A stretch of 13,824 nt of DNA from DATHBP01 sp035296085. GTDB lineage: Bacteria; Actinomycetota; Actinomycetes; Propionibacteriales; Nocardioidaceae. The stretch is from positions 1 to 13,824 of the forward strand of contig DATHBP010000095.1 in the NCBI GenBank assembly GCA_035296085.1. Direction: 5' to 3'. Positions 7,056 to 13,635 of the stretch are shown here, in pieces (position 1 is the first letter of the stretch; each line of letters begins with the position of its first letter). The notes below the pieces were generated by a model. It had not been told where the DNA came from. It made no database searches and was given only the letters and a program-made list of their open reading frames with translations. The position numbers were made by a program, and so were the translations under genes.

Positions 7056-7820
7056 TCAGCCGACGAGCTGACCAAGCGCGCTGGCGATCGTCGGGACGAT
7101 GCCCACGACGATGAAAGCCGGCAGGAAGCACAACGCCAGTGGGGCAGCAGCCCGGACTCCCACGCTGCGCGCCCTTCGCTCCGCATCCCAGCGTCGGGCG
7201 CGTCGCTGGTCCTCGACCAGCCGCGCCAGGCCGTCAGCAACCGGTGCACCCGATTCGACGGAGCGCGCCATGGTCCGGCCGAGAGGCCCCATCACCGGGT
7301 GGGCGGCGACTGCCGACCAGACCGAAGCCGGGTCGGCGCCGAGTGAGAGCCGGGTCGACACGAGCGCCAGCTCGTCCGCGACCGGGCCATCGAGTGCCGA
7401 CGCGACGGCCGCCAGCGCCTCCGGTGGCGGGCGACCGGCGGCCAGGCAAGCGGCCAGCAAGTCCAACGCGGCGGGCAGCTCAGCGGCCAAACGCTCCCGT
7501 CGCGCCCTGGCTGCGCCGGTCTCGAGGCGACCGAGCGCCCGGCCCGCCGCCGCTGCCGCGGCAGCTCCCGAAACGACGCCCAGTACTCCACCGACGAACA
7601 TCGCCAGGCACAGCCCAGCCAGCGCCGCGGCGCCCCACCGGCCGAGCAGCAGTCGCGACGCCACGCGCCACTTTCGTCGCAACGCGGGCTGGTCCGCGCG
7701 GGACGAGCGCATCTCCGCCACGGTGCGCAGCCGCCCAGATGAGCGGGCCGGAAAGGCCGCGGCGATCGCGGCTGCGGCCAGCGCAGCCGGCACTAGCTGG
7801 GCGGGCTGCAGCTCGGCCAT
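7056..7820 (-). CDS. tadC: TadC-like type II secretion F-domain membrane protein (Rv3657c type)
   Basis: About 254 residues starting MAELQPAQLVPAAL. Hydrophobic segments lie at about 8-25, 60-91 (two adjacent helices) and 223-247. Between them is the T2SF-like cytoplasmic part with ELPAALDLLAACLAAGRPPPEAL (about 115-137) and VMGPLGRTMARSVESGAPVADGL (about 174-196), the usual paired motif of inner-membrane platform proteins. The start at 7820 is preferred because it lies one base after the tadB stop, whereas the longer frame (7844) would overlap tadB by 23 bp. It should form, with TadB, the platform that couples the TadA ATPase to pilin assembly. With tadA broken, its function here is doubtful. 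Confidence 0.87.
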   Translation of the reverse strand: MAELQPAQLVPAALAAAAIAAAFPARSSGRLRTVAEMRSSRADQPALRRKWRVASRLLLGRWGAAALAGLCLAMFVGGVLGVVSGAAAAAAAGRALGRLETGAARARRERLAAELPAALDLLAACLAAGRPPPEALAAVASALDGPVADELALVSTRLSLGADPASVWSAVAAHPVMGPLGRTMARSVESGAPVADGLARLVEDQRRARRWDAERRARSVGVRAAAPLALCFLPAFIVVGIVPTIASALGQLVG

Positions 7821-7821
7821 C

Positions 7822-8634
7822 TCAAGCCTCCGCGGCGTCCGCAAGCCGCTCTACCCACGCCAGCCCGGTCAGCGCCAACCCGCAACCCAGCGCCAGACAC
7901 ACCAGACCAGGCGTCGTGGAGAAAAGGAACGACCACGGATTGACCCCCACCCCGCTGCCGAGCAGCAGGCCGAAGACGGGCAGCAGCGCCAAGAGCCGTG
8001 CCGTTGCGCGAGGAGCAGCAAGACTTGCCGCCACCTCCTGACGCGTCGCCTCCTCCACACGCATTCCTTCAGCCGTCCGGTCCAGTACGTCGGCCAGCCC
8101 GGCGCCGGTTCGGTGCGCGACCTGCCACGCGGCAGCAACGGTGGCGAGCGAGGCGCCGCCCGGCAGGATGGCTGCTTCCCGCAGTGTCGCCGGAACGTCA
8201 CCGCCCAGCCGGGCGGCGCTGGCCGCCGGCTTCAGCTCGGGGAATGACTGCGCGGCTCTAGCGAGCGCCCGAGGCGGTGGCTGGCCCGCGCGCAGCTCAG
8301 CGGCCAGCAGGTCGCACGTCGCTACGACGGCGGCTCGCCGGACGGCGGCCGCCCGACGCGTGGTGGACCGACGCCGCAGCCGGGCCAGGCCGAGGAGTAC
8401 GAAGCCACCGACTGCACACGTTGCCAATGCCTCGAAGCGATACCACGCCACCGCAGTGACGACGGCAGCCAGCGCGGCGGCGAGCAGCCCACTGGACACG
8501 GCACCGTCACGGCTGGCTGCCGGCGGTGAACGCACTCCAAGCCGGCTCGCTAGCAGGCGAGCCGAGCCGGGCCGCACGGCCACTGCACCCGCTGCAGCGG
8601 TCAGCGCGGCGGCAATCGGCACGGCCGACCTCAC
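7822..8634 (-). CDS. tadB: TadB-like type II secretion F-domain membrane protein (Rv3658c type)
   Basis: A 270-residue platform protein. Hydrophobic segments are at about 47-64, 69-86, 211-231 and 241-262. The T2SF domain includes CDLLAAELRAGQPPPRALA (about 107-125) and AAWQVAHRTGAGLADVLDR (about 168-186). The GTG start at 8634 overlaps the tadA stop in GTGA, so translation was coupled to tadA. It now follows only the tadA remnant; transcription would have to come from the inserted element or an unseen internal promoter. The out-of-frame integrase reading frame runs across its first 128 bp. Confidence 0.88.
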   Translation of the reverse strand: MRSAVPIAAALTAAAGAVAVRPGSARLLASRLGVRSPPAASRDGAVSSGLLAAALAAVVTAVAWYRFEALATCAVGGFVLLGLARLRRRSTTRRAAAVRRAAVVATCDLLAAELRAGQPPPRALARAAQSFPELKPAASAARLGGDVPATLREAAILPGGASLATVAAAWQVAHRTGAGLADVLDRTAEGMRVEEATRQEVAASLAAPRATARLLALLPVFGLLLGSGVGVNPWSFLFSTTPGLVCLALGCGLALTGLAWVERLADAAEA

Positions 8635-10588
8635 GACGGCTTCTGTCCGAGCAACTCGGCGAGGTGGCCCGCACCAGGCCCGGCACTGGCCGAACCGTCA
8701 CCGGCGAAGGCGACCGCGGTGACGGCTCGGACCAGCCCGCTGTCGGTGCGCTGCAGGACACAGAGCTCGGCAACTCGGCGGCGCCCCTCGGGATCTCTCG
8801 CCAAGTGGATGACCACCTGCACCGCCGCCGCCAGCTGAGCGTGCAGCGCCTCTCGTGGCATTCCGGCTGCCGCCGCGAGCGCCTCGAGCCTGGCCGGGAC
8901 GTCCCCGGCGCTGTTGGCGTGCACAGTGCCACAGCCCCCCGCGTGCCCCGTGTTGAGCGCGCCCAGCAGGTCCACGACCTCTGCGCCTCGTTCCCGAGGT
9001 CACCGAGCAGGTCGAGTAGCGCGGCGCGGGTGACGGTGGCGGTGACTTCTAGCCGGGGTTGGTTGGTGTATTCGAGGGCGCGCACGCGGACGCCGAGCGC
9101 GGAGATGACTGAGCCGAACGCCGCGGGGTCCGGGGCTGGTTCGCCGAGTTTGCGGGCGAGGTGCACGACGGCGCGCGCCATCAGCTCAGCCCATTCGGGT
9201 TCTGGTGGTAGGGCGGAGGCGGCGGCGCGTAGTTGTTCGACGCGGTGTTGCAGCAGCGTGAGCTCGGCTCGGGCACCGCCGACGACGGCCTCGACCTCCT
9301 CTTCGGGTGCTCCGGCCCGGATCGCGGCCGAGAGGGCCGTCCGTAGCCCTTTCCGGCCTTTCCGTAGGGCCTCTTCCGCGTCTTCGAGTTGCGCGGCGGC
9401 TTCGGCGGCGTCGCTGACGTCGGCGAGGGAGCGCAGGTGGCGGCCGGCGGCGGCCATCACCTCCAGCGGGTCGGTCAACAGCCAGATCTGTTGCGCAACC
9501 GACTCCTCGGCCCAGGCGGCCTCGACGCGGGGCATGGGGCAGCGGTCATGGTTGACGTCAGCGGACCAGCGGGACTCTTTGCAGCGGTAGACCCGACGTT
9601 CGCGGGAGGAGACCCCGCCCATGGTGTGCTCGGTTCCGCCGGGGCAGCACATGCCAGAGAGCGGGTAGGGCCGTGCTGGACGTTTGAATCCGTAGCGGCG
9701 GCGCGCCAACGCCAGCTGCAGCCGGTCGTAGGTGTCGGCGTCCAGCGGTGGGTTCGCGACCGCGATGTCGACGGTGGGGCCCCACAGGGGTTCGCCGGTG
9801 CGCGGGTCGAGTCGGGTGTGGTGCCCGAACGGGCGGGTCGGCTTCGCCCAGGCGGCTTCACCTTTGAGCGCGGGGTTGACCAGCGTGCGCAACATCGCCT
9901 GGTGGGTCCAGGCGCCACCTTTGCGGCCGGTGAATCCCAGCGAGTTCAGCAGCGCCGCAGCAGAGCCGGTGGTGCCGTTCTCGCCGAGGATGTGCTGGAC
10001 CGCAATCGCGATGGCTTCGCGTTCCCGCTGGTCGGGCACCGGCTGGGCGTCGCGGCCTTCCCCTTCGAGGTGCCAGCCGTAGGGTGCCGGCCCGCCCGGC
10101 CACAACCCTTGGCGGGCTTTGGCGCGCTGCGCCATGGTGGAGCGCTCAGCGGTCTGCTCGGCCTCGAGCTGGGCGAACACCGCGGTCATGCCGAGCATGG
10201 CCCGGCCGTTGGCGCTGCGGGAGTCGAACGCCTCCTTCAGCGAGATGAAGTCGATTCCCAGATCTGCCAGCTCGTTGATCCGGGTGATCGCATCGCCAGC
10301 GGAGCGGCTGAACCGGCTCAGGGCGTGCACCACCACCGCGTCGATGCCGCCGTCACGGCAGGCGGTCAGCAGCCGGGTCCACTGCACCCGGTCGTTGCGC
10401 CGGCCGGACACACCGGCGTCGACGTACTCCCCCACCAGCAGCCAGCCCTGGGTGGCGACGTACTCGGCGGTCAGCCGCTTGTACTCGGCGAGGTTGAACC
10501 CTTCCAGCGCCTGCTGCTGGGTGCTCACCCGCGAGTAGGTCGCCGCCCGCACAAAGCCGGGGTCGTGCGCCCTAACTTTCTTCGGCAT
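8507..10588 (-). CDS. Large serine integrase, C-terminus fused to out-of-frame host sequence
   Basis: Catalyses site-specific integration and excision through a Ser-DNA intermediate. The resolvase domain holds YSRVSTQQQ (catalytic Ser22), YVDAGVSG (55-62) and HALSRFSRS (88-96). The recombinase domain includes GPAPYGW (166-172). A zinc-ribbon region with Cys314, Cys315, Cys336 and Cys350 is followed by a coiled coil (about 393-458) and a C-terminal domain to about residue 530, where the element ends. From there the frame stays open to 8507, adding about 160 residues of Arg/Ser-rich sequence read from tadA and tadB in the wrong frame. The native stop must lie across the attachment site in the excised form. 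I chose ATG 10588 because AGAGGA lies about 7 nt upstream and the frame before it is not family-like. All visible catalytic residues are present, so the enzyme may be active if the tail is tolerated. Confidence 0.93.
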   Translation of the reverse strand: MPKKVRAHDPGFVRAATYSRVSTQQQALEGFNLAEYKRLTAEYVATQGWLLVGEYVDAGVSGRRNDRVQWTRLLTACRDGGIDAVVVHALSRFSRSAGDAITRINELADLGIDFISLKEAFDSRSANGRAMLGMTAVFAQLEAEQTAERSTMAQRAKARQGLWPGGPAPYGWHLEGEGRDAQPVPDQREREAIAIAVQHILGENGTTGSAAALLNSLGFTGRKGGAWTHQAMLRTLVNPALKGEAAWAKPTRPFGHHTRLDPRTGEPLWGPTVDIAVANPPLDADTYDRLQLALARRRYGFKRPARPYPLSGMCCPGGTEHTMGGVSSRERRVYRCKESRWSADVNHDRCPMPRVEAAWAEESVAQQIWLLTDPLEVMAAAGRHLRSLADVSDAAEAAAQLEDAEEALRKGRKGLRTALSAAIRAGAPEEEVEAVVGGARAELTLLQHRVEQLRAAASALPPEPEWAELMARAVVHLARKLGEPAPDPAAFGSVISALGVRVRALEYTNQPRLEVTATVTRAALLDLLGDLGNEAQRSWTCWARSTRGTRGAVALCTPTAPGTSRPGSRRSRRQPECHERRCTLSWRRRCRWSSTWREIPRGAAELPSSVSCSAPTAGWSEPSPRSPSPVTVRPVPGLVRATSPSCSDRSRREVGRADCRRADRCSGCSGRAARLGSPASEPAWSAFTAGSQP
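8631..8999 (-). pseudogene. tadA: 3' remnant of tadA (secretion ATPase, Rv3659c type) cut by insertion
   Basis: About 120 codons remain of a gene that normally has roughly 350-450. The remnant starts in the conserved segment RGAEVVDLLGALNTGHAGG and continues through CGTVHANSAGDVPARLEAL, the His-box region of TadA/VirB11 hexameric ATPases, to the normal C-terminus ending LAELLGQKPS. Upstream the frame meets TGA at 9002-9000, inside integrase sequence, so the N-terminal domain and Walker A are absent here. GTG codons within the remnant (for example 8975) have no good ribosome site. The 5' part should lie at the far end of the inserted element, outside the window. Without Walker A this fragment cannot be an active ATPase. 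Confidence 0.88.
8986..8999. other. Attachment-site junction (attL/attR) of the integrated element, with small dyad
   Basis: The change from integrase-coding to tadA-coding sequence falls here. To the left, the tadA frame reads RGAEVVDLL from 8990; to the right, the integrase frame is family-like to about 9000. The stretch CCTCGTTCCCGAGG is a perfect 5-bp dyad around TTCC and may mark the crossover core. The exact 2-bp crossover cannot be set without the other junction or an empty site. Confidence 0.6.
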
Positions 10589-10653
10589 CGCAATCCTCTG
10601 ATTGACTCTGAGACACCTCGGTTTTCGGGCCGAATTCAAATATGCGCTGATGC

Positions 10654-10674
10654 CCTTGAACAAGGTTCTGTCAA
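10654..10674 (-). promoter_or_regulatory. Integrase upstream control region: TTGACA box and adjoining dyad
   Basis: The 175-bp gap 10589-10763 is visibly richer in A+T than its surroundings. On the minus strand it has a perfect TTGACA (10674-10669), followed 3 bp later by the dyad CCTTGTTCAAGG (10665-10654), placed where an operator would block polymerase. I see no good -10 at the ideal spacing; CATATT lies 24 bp from the TTGACA. A second small dyad, CACTTCGAAAGTG, is at about 10709-10721, and TCAGAG is directly repeated just before the ribosome site. No other gene is evident in the gap. Confidence 0.35.
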
Positions 10675-10763
10675 TATTCTGGCTAATGTCACGAGTTCAC
10701 CGTGTAGCACTTCGAAAGTGGGAACCTTGACCGTGGCGGAGGCGCGCCACCGGCAAGGCAACC

Positions 10764-11111
10764 TCACCCGGACCCGGTCAGAATGCGCTGCGCGGCCTCT
10801 TCGGACACCGGCCCTTGGATGCAAAGGCGCACACTGCGCCCGGCCGCGGTCAGGGCGGTCAACCTGTCCGGCACCACCAAGCCGGCCGGCAGGACCAGCA
10901 CCGCGACCAGCGTTCCCTCCCACGGATCGGTGCCATGCGCCGACACGCTCACCGCCCGGCTGCGCACCAAGAACCTGCCTTGGTCATCGAGATGACGCGA
11001 CACCAGCTCGGCAACATCCGCCGGTGACGGAGTGCCCCGCCGGTTCCTGGTCGCCGGACCGTCCGCCCGCTCCAGTAAGGCATCCACCAACCAGTACGCC
11101 GCCGCGCTCAC
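10764..11111 (-). CDS. Hypothetical protein between replication and integrase genes
   Basis: A 115-residue protein I do not recognise. The GTG at 11111 is well supported: GAGGAGA lies 6 nt upstream. The N-terminal half is charged and helical in character (YWLVDALLERAD, then PSPADVAELVSRHLDD at about 29-44). The C-terminal half has a hydrophobic run, GTLVAVLVLPAGLVVPDRL (about 66-84), but too interrupted by Pro and Gly to be a clear membrane helix, and ends SEEAAQRILTGSG. No helix-turn-helix, Cys cluster or signal peptide is evident. It lies 112 bp downstream of the replication gene and 175 bp upstream of the integrase, all in one direction. The location suits a recombination directionality factor or a copy-control protein, but the sequence itself shows neither. 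Confidence 0.7.
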   Translation of the reverse strand: MSAAAYWLVDALLERADGPATRNRRGTPSPADVAELVSRHLDDQGRFLVRSRAVSVSAHGTDPWEGTLVAVLVLPAGLVVPDRLTALTAAGRSVRLCIQGPVSEEAAQRILTGSG

Positions 11112-11117
11112 CGCTGG

Positions 11118-11137
11118 TCTCCTCGCGCGAACGCGCG
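11118..11137 (-). promoter_or_regulatory. Ribosome site abutting a CGCGCG hairpin before the hypothetical gene
   Basis: The sequence CGCGCGAACGCGCG (11124-11137) is a perfect 6-bp dyad with a 2-nt centre that touches the Shine-Dalgarno sequence GAGGAGA (11118-11124) of the 115-residue gene. The stem could hamper or help ribosome access. The rest of the 112-bp gap (11112-11223) is a GC-rich spacer with short GGGC repeats, and I see no gene in it. Confidence 0.4.
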
Positions 11138-11223
11138 CGGGCGGGCGGGCGAACCGATGCCGCTACTGCACTTGCTGAATGCCTCCGGTGTCGGGTGTGG
11201 TTGCCGGCGCGGTGTCGTCGCCA

Positions 11224-13635
11224 TCATGAGCGCACGCGGCCCATGTGGGCCCTGATCTTGGCCCTGTCCTCGGGCGAGATGAACACGCCTCCGCGCTTGG
11301 CGGTTGACTCCTGATGCGGTTCCGTCTCCGCCGCCGGTGTTGTCCCTTCCCTCTCCGGGTGCCGCGGAGACAGCTCCGGGTCGTCACGGCCGTCACGCTG
11401 ACTGCTCCCCACACCGGAGAGCCGAGTGAGCTTGATGGACCTCCTGCTCCGCGTTCGCCGCTGCACCACTTGAATGCCCCAGGTGCGTTCCAGCATCGGC
11501 GCGATGGTCCTCAGCCGGCCAGGAAGTGTTTGAGCAGTCGGCATCTGCCGGTCGGGGATGCGCCTAGCCAGCTCCAGCAGCAGCTCGGTCGGTGTCCACT
11601 CGACTGCCAGGTCTTCTCCCAACATCTCGTCAAGCGCAACGGCAAGAGGGTCGGAAGACAACACAGCCTCGGTCATGTGCTGCCTGGAGAGGTCAAACGC
11701 TTCGACCGTGTGCCAGCCGGTTGCCAGGTCGATGGCCGCCAGCAGCCGACTGAAGTCCGCCAGCCTTGACAGCTCCTTTGGACGAGCGTCCGGCAGCAGG
11801 CGTAAGACGTCAGCCGCCAGGCTCAGCAAGCCTCCCAACAGGGTCGGCCAGGCCTCGAGCCACTGACGGTCAAGCTCAGCGTCTTCCTTTCGCTCGGATG
11901 GTTCGATCCGGACCAGCTCAATATGCAAGGACCGATCGGCCAGGTCACCGCGGATGCCGGCCGGACCCATGCCATTGAGCGTGATCACCCGACGGATGCG
12001 GTATTCGACCGCGTCGCCGTTGGTGTACAGGCGCCGCGCACGGTAACCATCCCCGGTAACAGCACGGCAGAGAGCGTCCGACTGCCACCCTTCAATGCGA
12101 CTGACATTGTCGAAACCCACCACCCACGACGGCCGAATCGCCGGGATCCACGATGACTGCGGCGGAAACGCCATGTCTTGGGCTACGTGAGGATCGACTG
12201 TCTGGACTACCCGCCGGGTGGTTGACGTCTTCGATGACCCGGGTTCCCCGACCACGATCAGCACCGGATGCGCGATGTCGGGAAAGAGGCTGGCCGTAAG
12301 CCAGGCCACCAGCAGACGATAATCATCGTCGCTGCAGTTGAACAACGAACGAGCAGCCCACACATCACCGGGAGAAGTCGGACGCGGGAGGGCCAGCGCT
12401 CCCCCGGCACGGCGAAACAGCACTGGCGCGCTGCTGGCGACTTCCCAGCCGTGTGAACCCACAACGGCATAGCCGGTGTCGTCGTCGCCAAGGTCCAGCA
12501 CCAAACGGTCGTCGTCGCTGACGCCGACCCGGGTCCACACCCGCCTCGATGGCGCACCAGCGTTCACGCCGGCGAAAGTGTTAAGCGCGTCGGTCAGCAC
12601 ACTGCCGTTCGGCACCTTCCCGGTTGTGGCGTGGACGTTACTGGCCAGAGCCTGCCGAAGCCCGACGCTGTCGAAGCTGTTGATGATGACCCCTCCGCGG
12701 GCCACAACGACAAGCTCAGCGTCGTCCGCTGAGCGGTAGACCTGGTAGCGCGCGGCCAGATGCTCCAGCGCGACGCTAGACAGCGAGGGCTGCCCCCGAG
12801 CAGGTCGTTCCGCTGCGGGGTCCGAGCGCTCGGCGTTTGACTCGTCGGTCGCCCAGATCCGCTCGGCCACACTCCACCATTCCGACTCCGGAAAGCCTGT
12901 CTGGTCAACGATGCAAGCCACCGCACCCCGCACCGCCACGTCATACAGCCACCGATAACCCCGCAGCAGCCGGGCCAGCGATCGGAAGACGCTCGCTGCC
13001 CACACATTCCGCCCCGAATGATCGCCGCTCGGAGCGTCCGCTATCTGCTGACGGAGCCGTTGCAGTGAATGCGCGCGACCGCCGGCCCGAATGCCCTCCG
13101 AAAGCCACGTGACCCACGCCGGGGCGGGACCGATCTCCTCGATAGCGCCGCGCTCAAGCTGGTAGACGCGGCCGTTCACATGGCGGCTGCCGGGCAGCAG
13201 TACATAGGCGCCACCGCCGGTGCGCACGTCGTAGTCCAGCGCCGAGCCCAGAGACTTCGCGCCAGGCTTCCCGTGCTCACCACGAAACCAGTGATGACCA
13301 CCGCCCCGCCCGGTTGCCACGATGAACCCCGCGGATTCCTCGGCATCAGCGAAGGCGCCGTGGGCCTCGGCGCTGTCGGCATCCAACACCGTGTAGCCAT
13401 CGGTTGCGGCGGCCCAGTTGGCGAGCGGCCACATCCGCGACCACCGTTCGATCCGCTCAAGCTCCGTGGTCGCGTCCTTCACGCCACGAGAGGTGAGCGG
13501 ATGCTTTGCAGGGTTGCCGCAGTCCGGTCGCCCACACGCACACTGGCCGTCATCGGGCCAGTAGACCGGGAAGACTGCGATACCAGCGGCAGCGAACTGC
13601 AGCGCCCATTCATACGCGCTCAGAGAATGATTCAT
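11224..13635 (-). CDS. Primase-polymerase / AAA-type ATPase replication protein
   Basis: An 803-residue protein that should start replication of the excised element. The N-terminal bifunctional primase-polymerase domain spans about residues 7-180. It has PVYWPDD (23-29), a probable metal site CACGRPDCGNPAKHP (32-46, Cys32, Cys34, Cys39 and His45), the catalytic-type acidic pair LDADS (84-88) and TGRGGGHHWF (108-117). A helicase/ATPase domain follows, with Walker A GEPGSSKTS (463-471), Walker B-like WVVGFDN (504-510), sensor-like VITLNGM (550-556) and GDLADRSL (563-570). The last 60 residues are charged and probably disordered. ATG 13635 is the first start in frame; its ribosome site is weak, so expression may depend on the structured leader upstream. 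The domain order matches actinobacterial RepPP-type and phage-plasmid replication proteins. Confidence 0.9.
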   Translation of the reverse strand: MNHSLSAYEWALQFAAAGIAVFPVYWPDDGQCACGRPDCGNPAKHPLTSRGVKDATTELERIERWSRMWPLANWAAATDGYTVLDADSAEAHGAFADAEESAGFIVATGRGGGHHWFRGEHGKPGAKSLGSALDYDVRTGGGAYVLLPGSRHVNGRVYQLERGAIEEIGPAPAWVTWLSEGIRAGGRAHSLQRLRQQIADAPSGDHSGRNVWAASVFRSLARLLRGYRWLYDVAVRGAVACIVDQTGFPESEWWSVAERIWATDESNAERSDPAAERPARGQPSLSSVALEHLAARYQVYRSADDAELVVVARGGVIINSFDSVGLRQALASNVHATTGKVPNGSVLTDALNTFAGVNAGAPSRRVWTRVGVSDDDRLVLDLGDDDTGYAVVGSHGWEVASSAPVLFRRAGGALALPRPTSPGDVWAARSLFNCSDDDYRLLVAWLTASLFPDIAHPVLIVVGEPGSSKTSTTRRVVQTVDPHVAQDMAFPPQSSWIPAIRPSWVVGFDNVSRIEGWQSDALCRAVTGDGYRARRLYTNGDAVEYRIRRVITLNGMGPAGIRGDLADRSLHIELVRIEPSERKEDAELDRQWLEAWPTLLGGLLSLAADVLRLLPDARPKELSRLADFSRLLAAIDLATGWHTVEAFDLSRQHMTEAVLSSDPLAVALDEMLGEDLAVEWTPTELLLELARRIPDRQMPTAQTLPGRLRTIAPMLERTWGIQVVQRRTRSRRSIKLTRLSGVGSSQRDGRDDPELSPRHPEREGTTPAAETEPHQESTAKRGGVFISPEDRAKIRAHMGRVRS

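Noticed and set aside
8960..9027. Direct repeat GACCTGCT-GG-G-CTC on both sides of the junction, 41 bp apart
   Set aside because: The copies are in direct orientation and simply encode DLLGDL in the integrase and DLLGAL in TadA. Attachment half-sites should be inverted around the core, so this is probably chance codon similarity.
10636..10740. Possible small frame VKVPTFEVLHGELVTLARIL on the minus strand before the integrase
   Set aside because: No start codon with a ribosome site was found and the frame overlaps the putative control region. It is too short to support.
9389..11314. A 641-codon open frame on the plus strand across the integrase and the small gene
   Set aside because: It is antisense to the integrase with its clear catalytic motifs. 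Its translation is Gly/Val/Arg-rich with no domain, as expected of a shadow frame in high-GC DNA.
11163..11414. An 83-codon minus-strand frame overlapping the end of the replication gene
   Set aside because: It is out of frame with the well-supported replication gene over most of its length, Arg/Ser-rich, and has no ribosome site.
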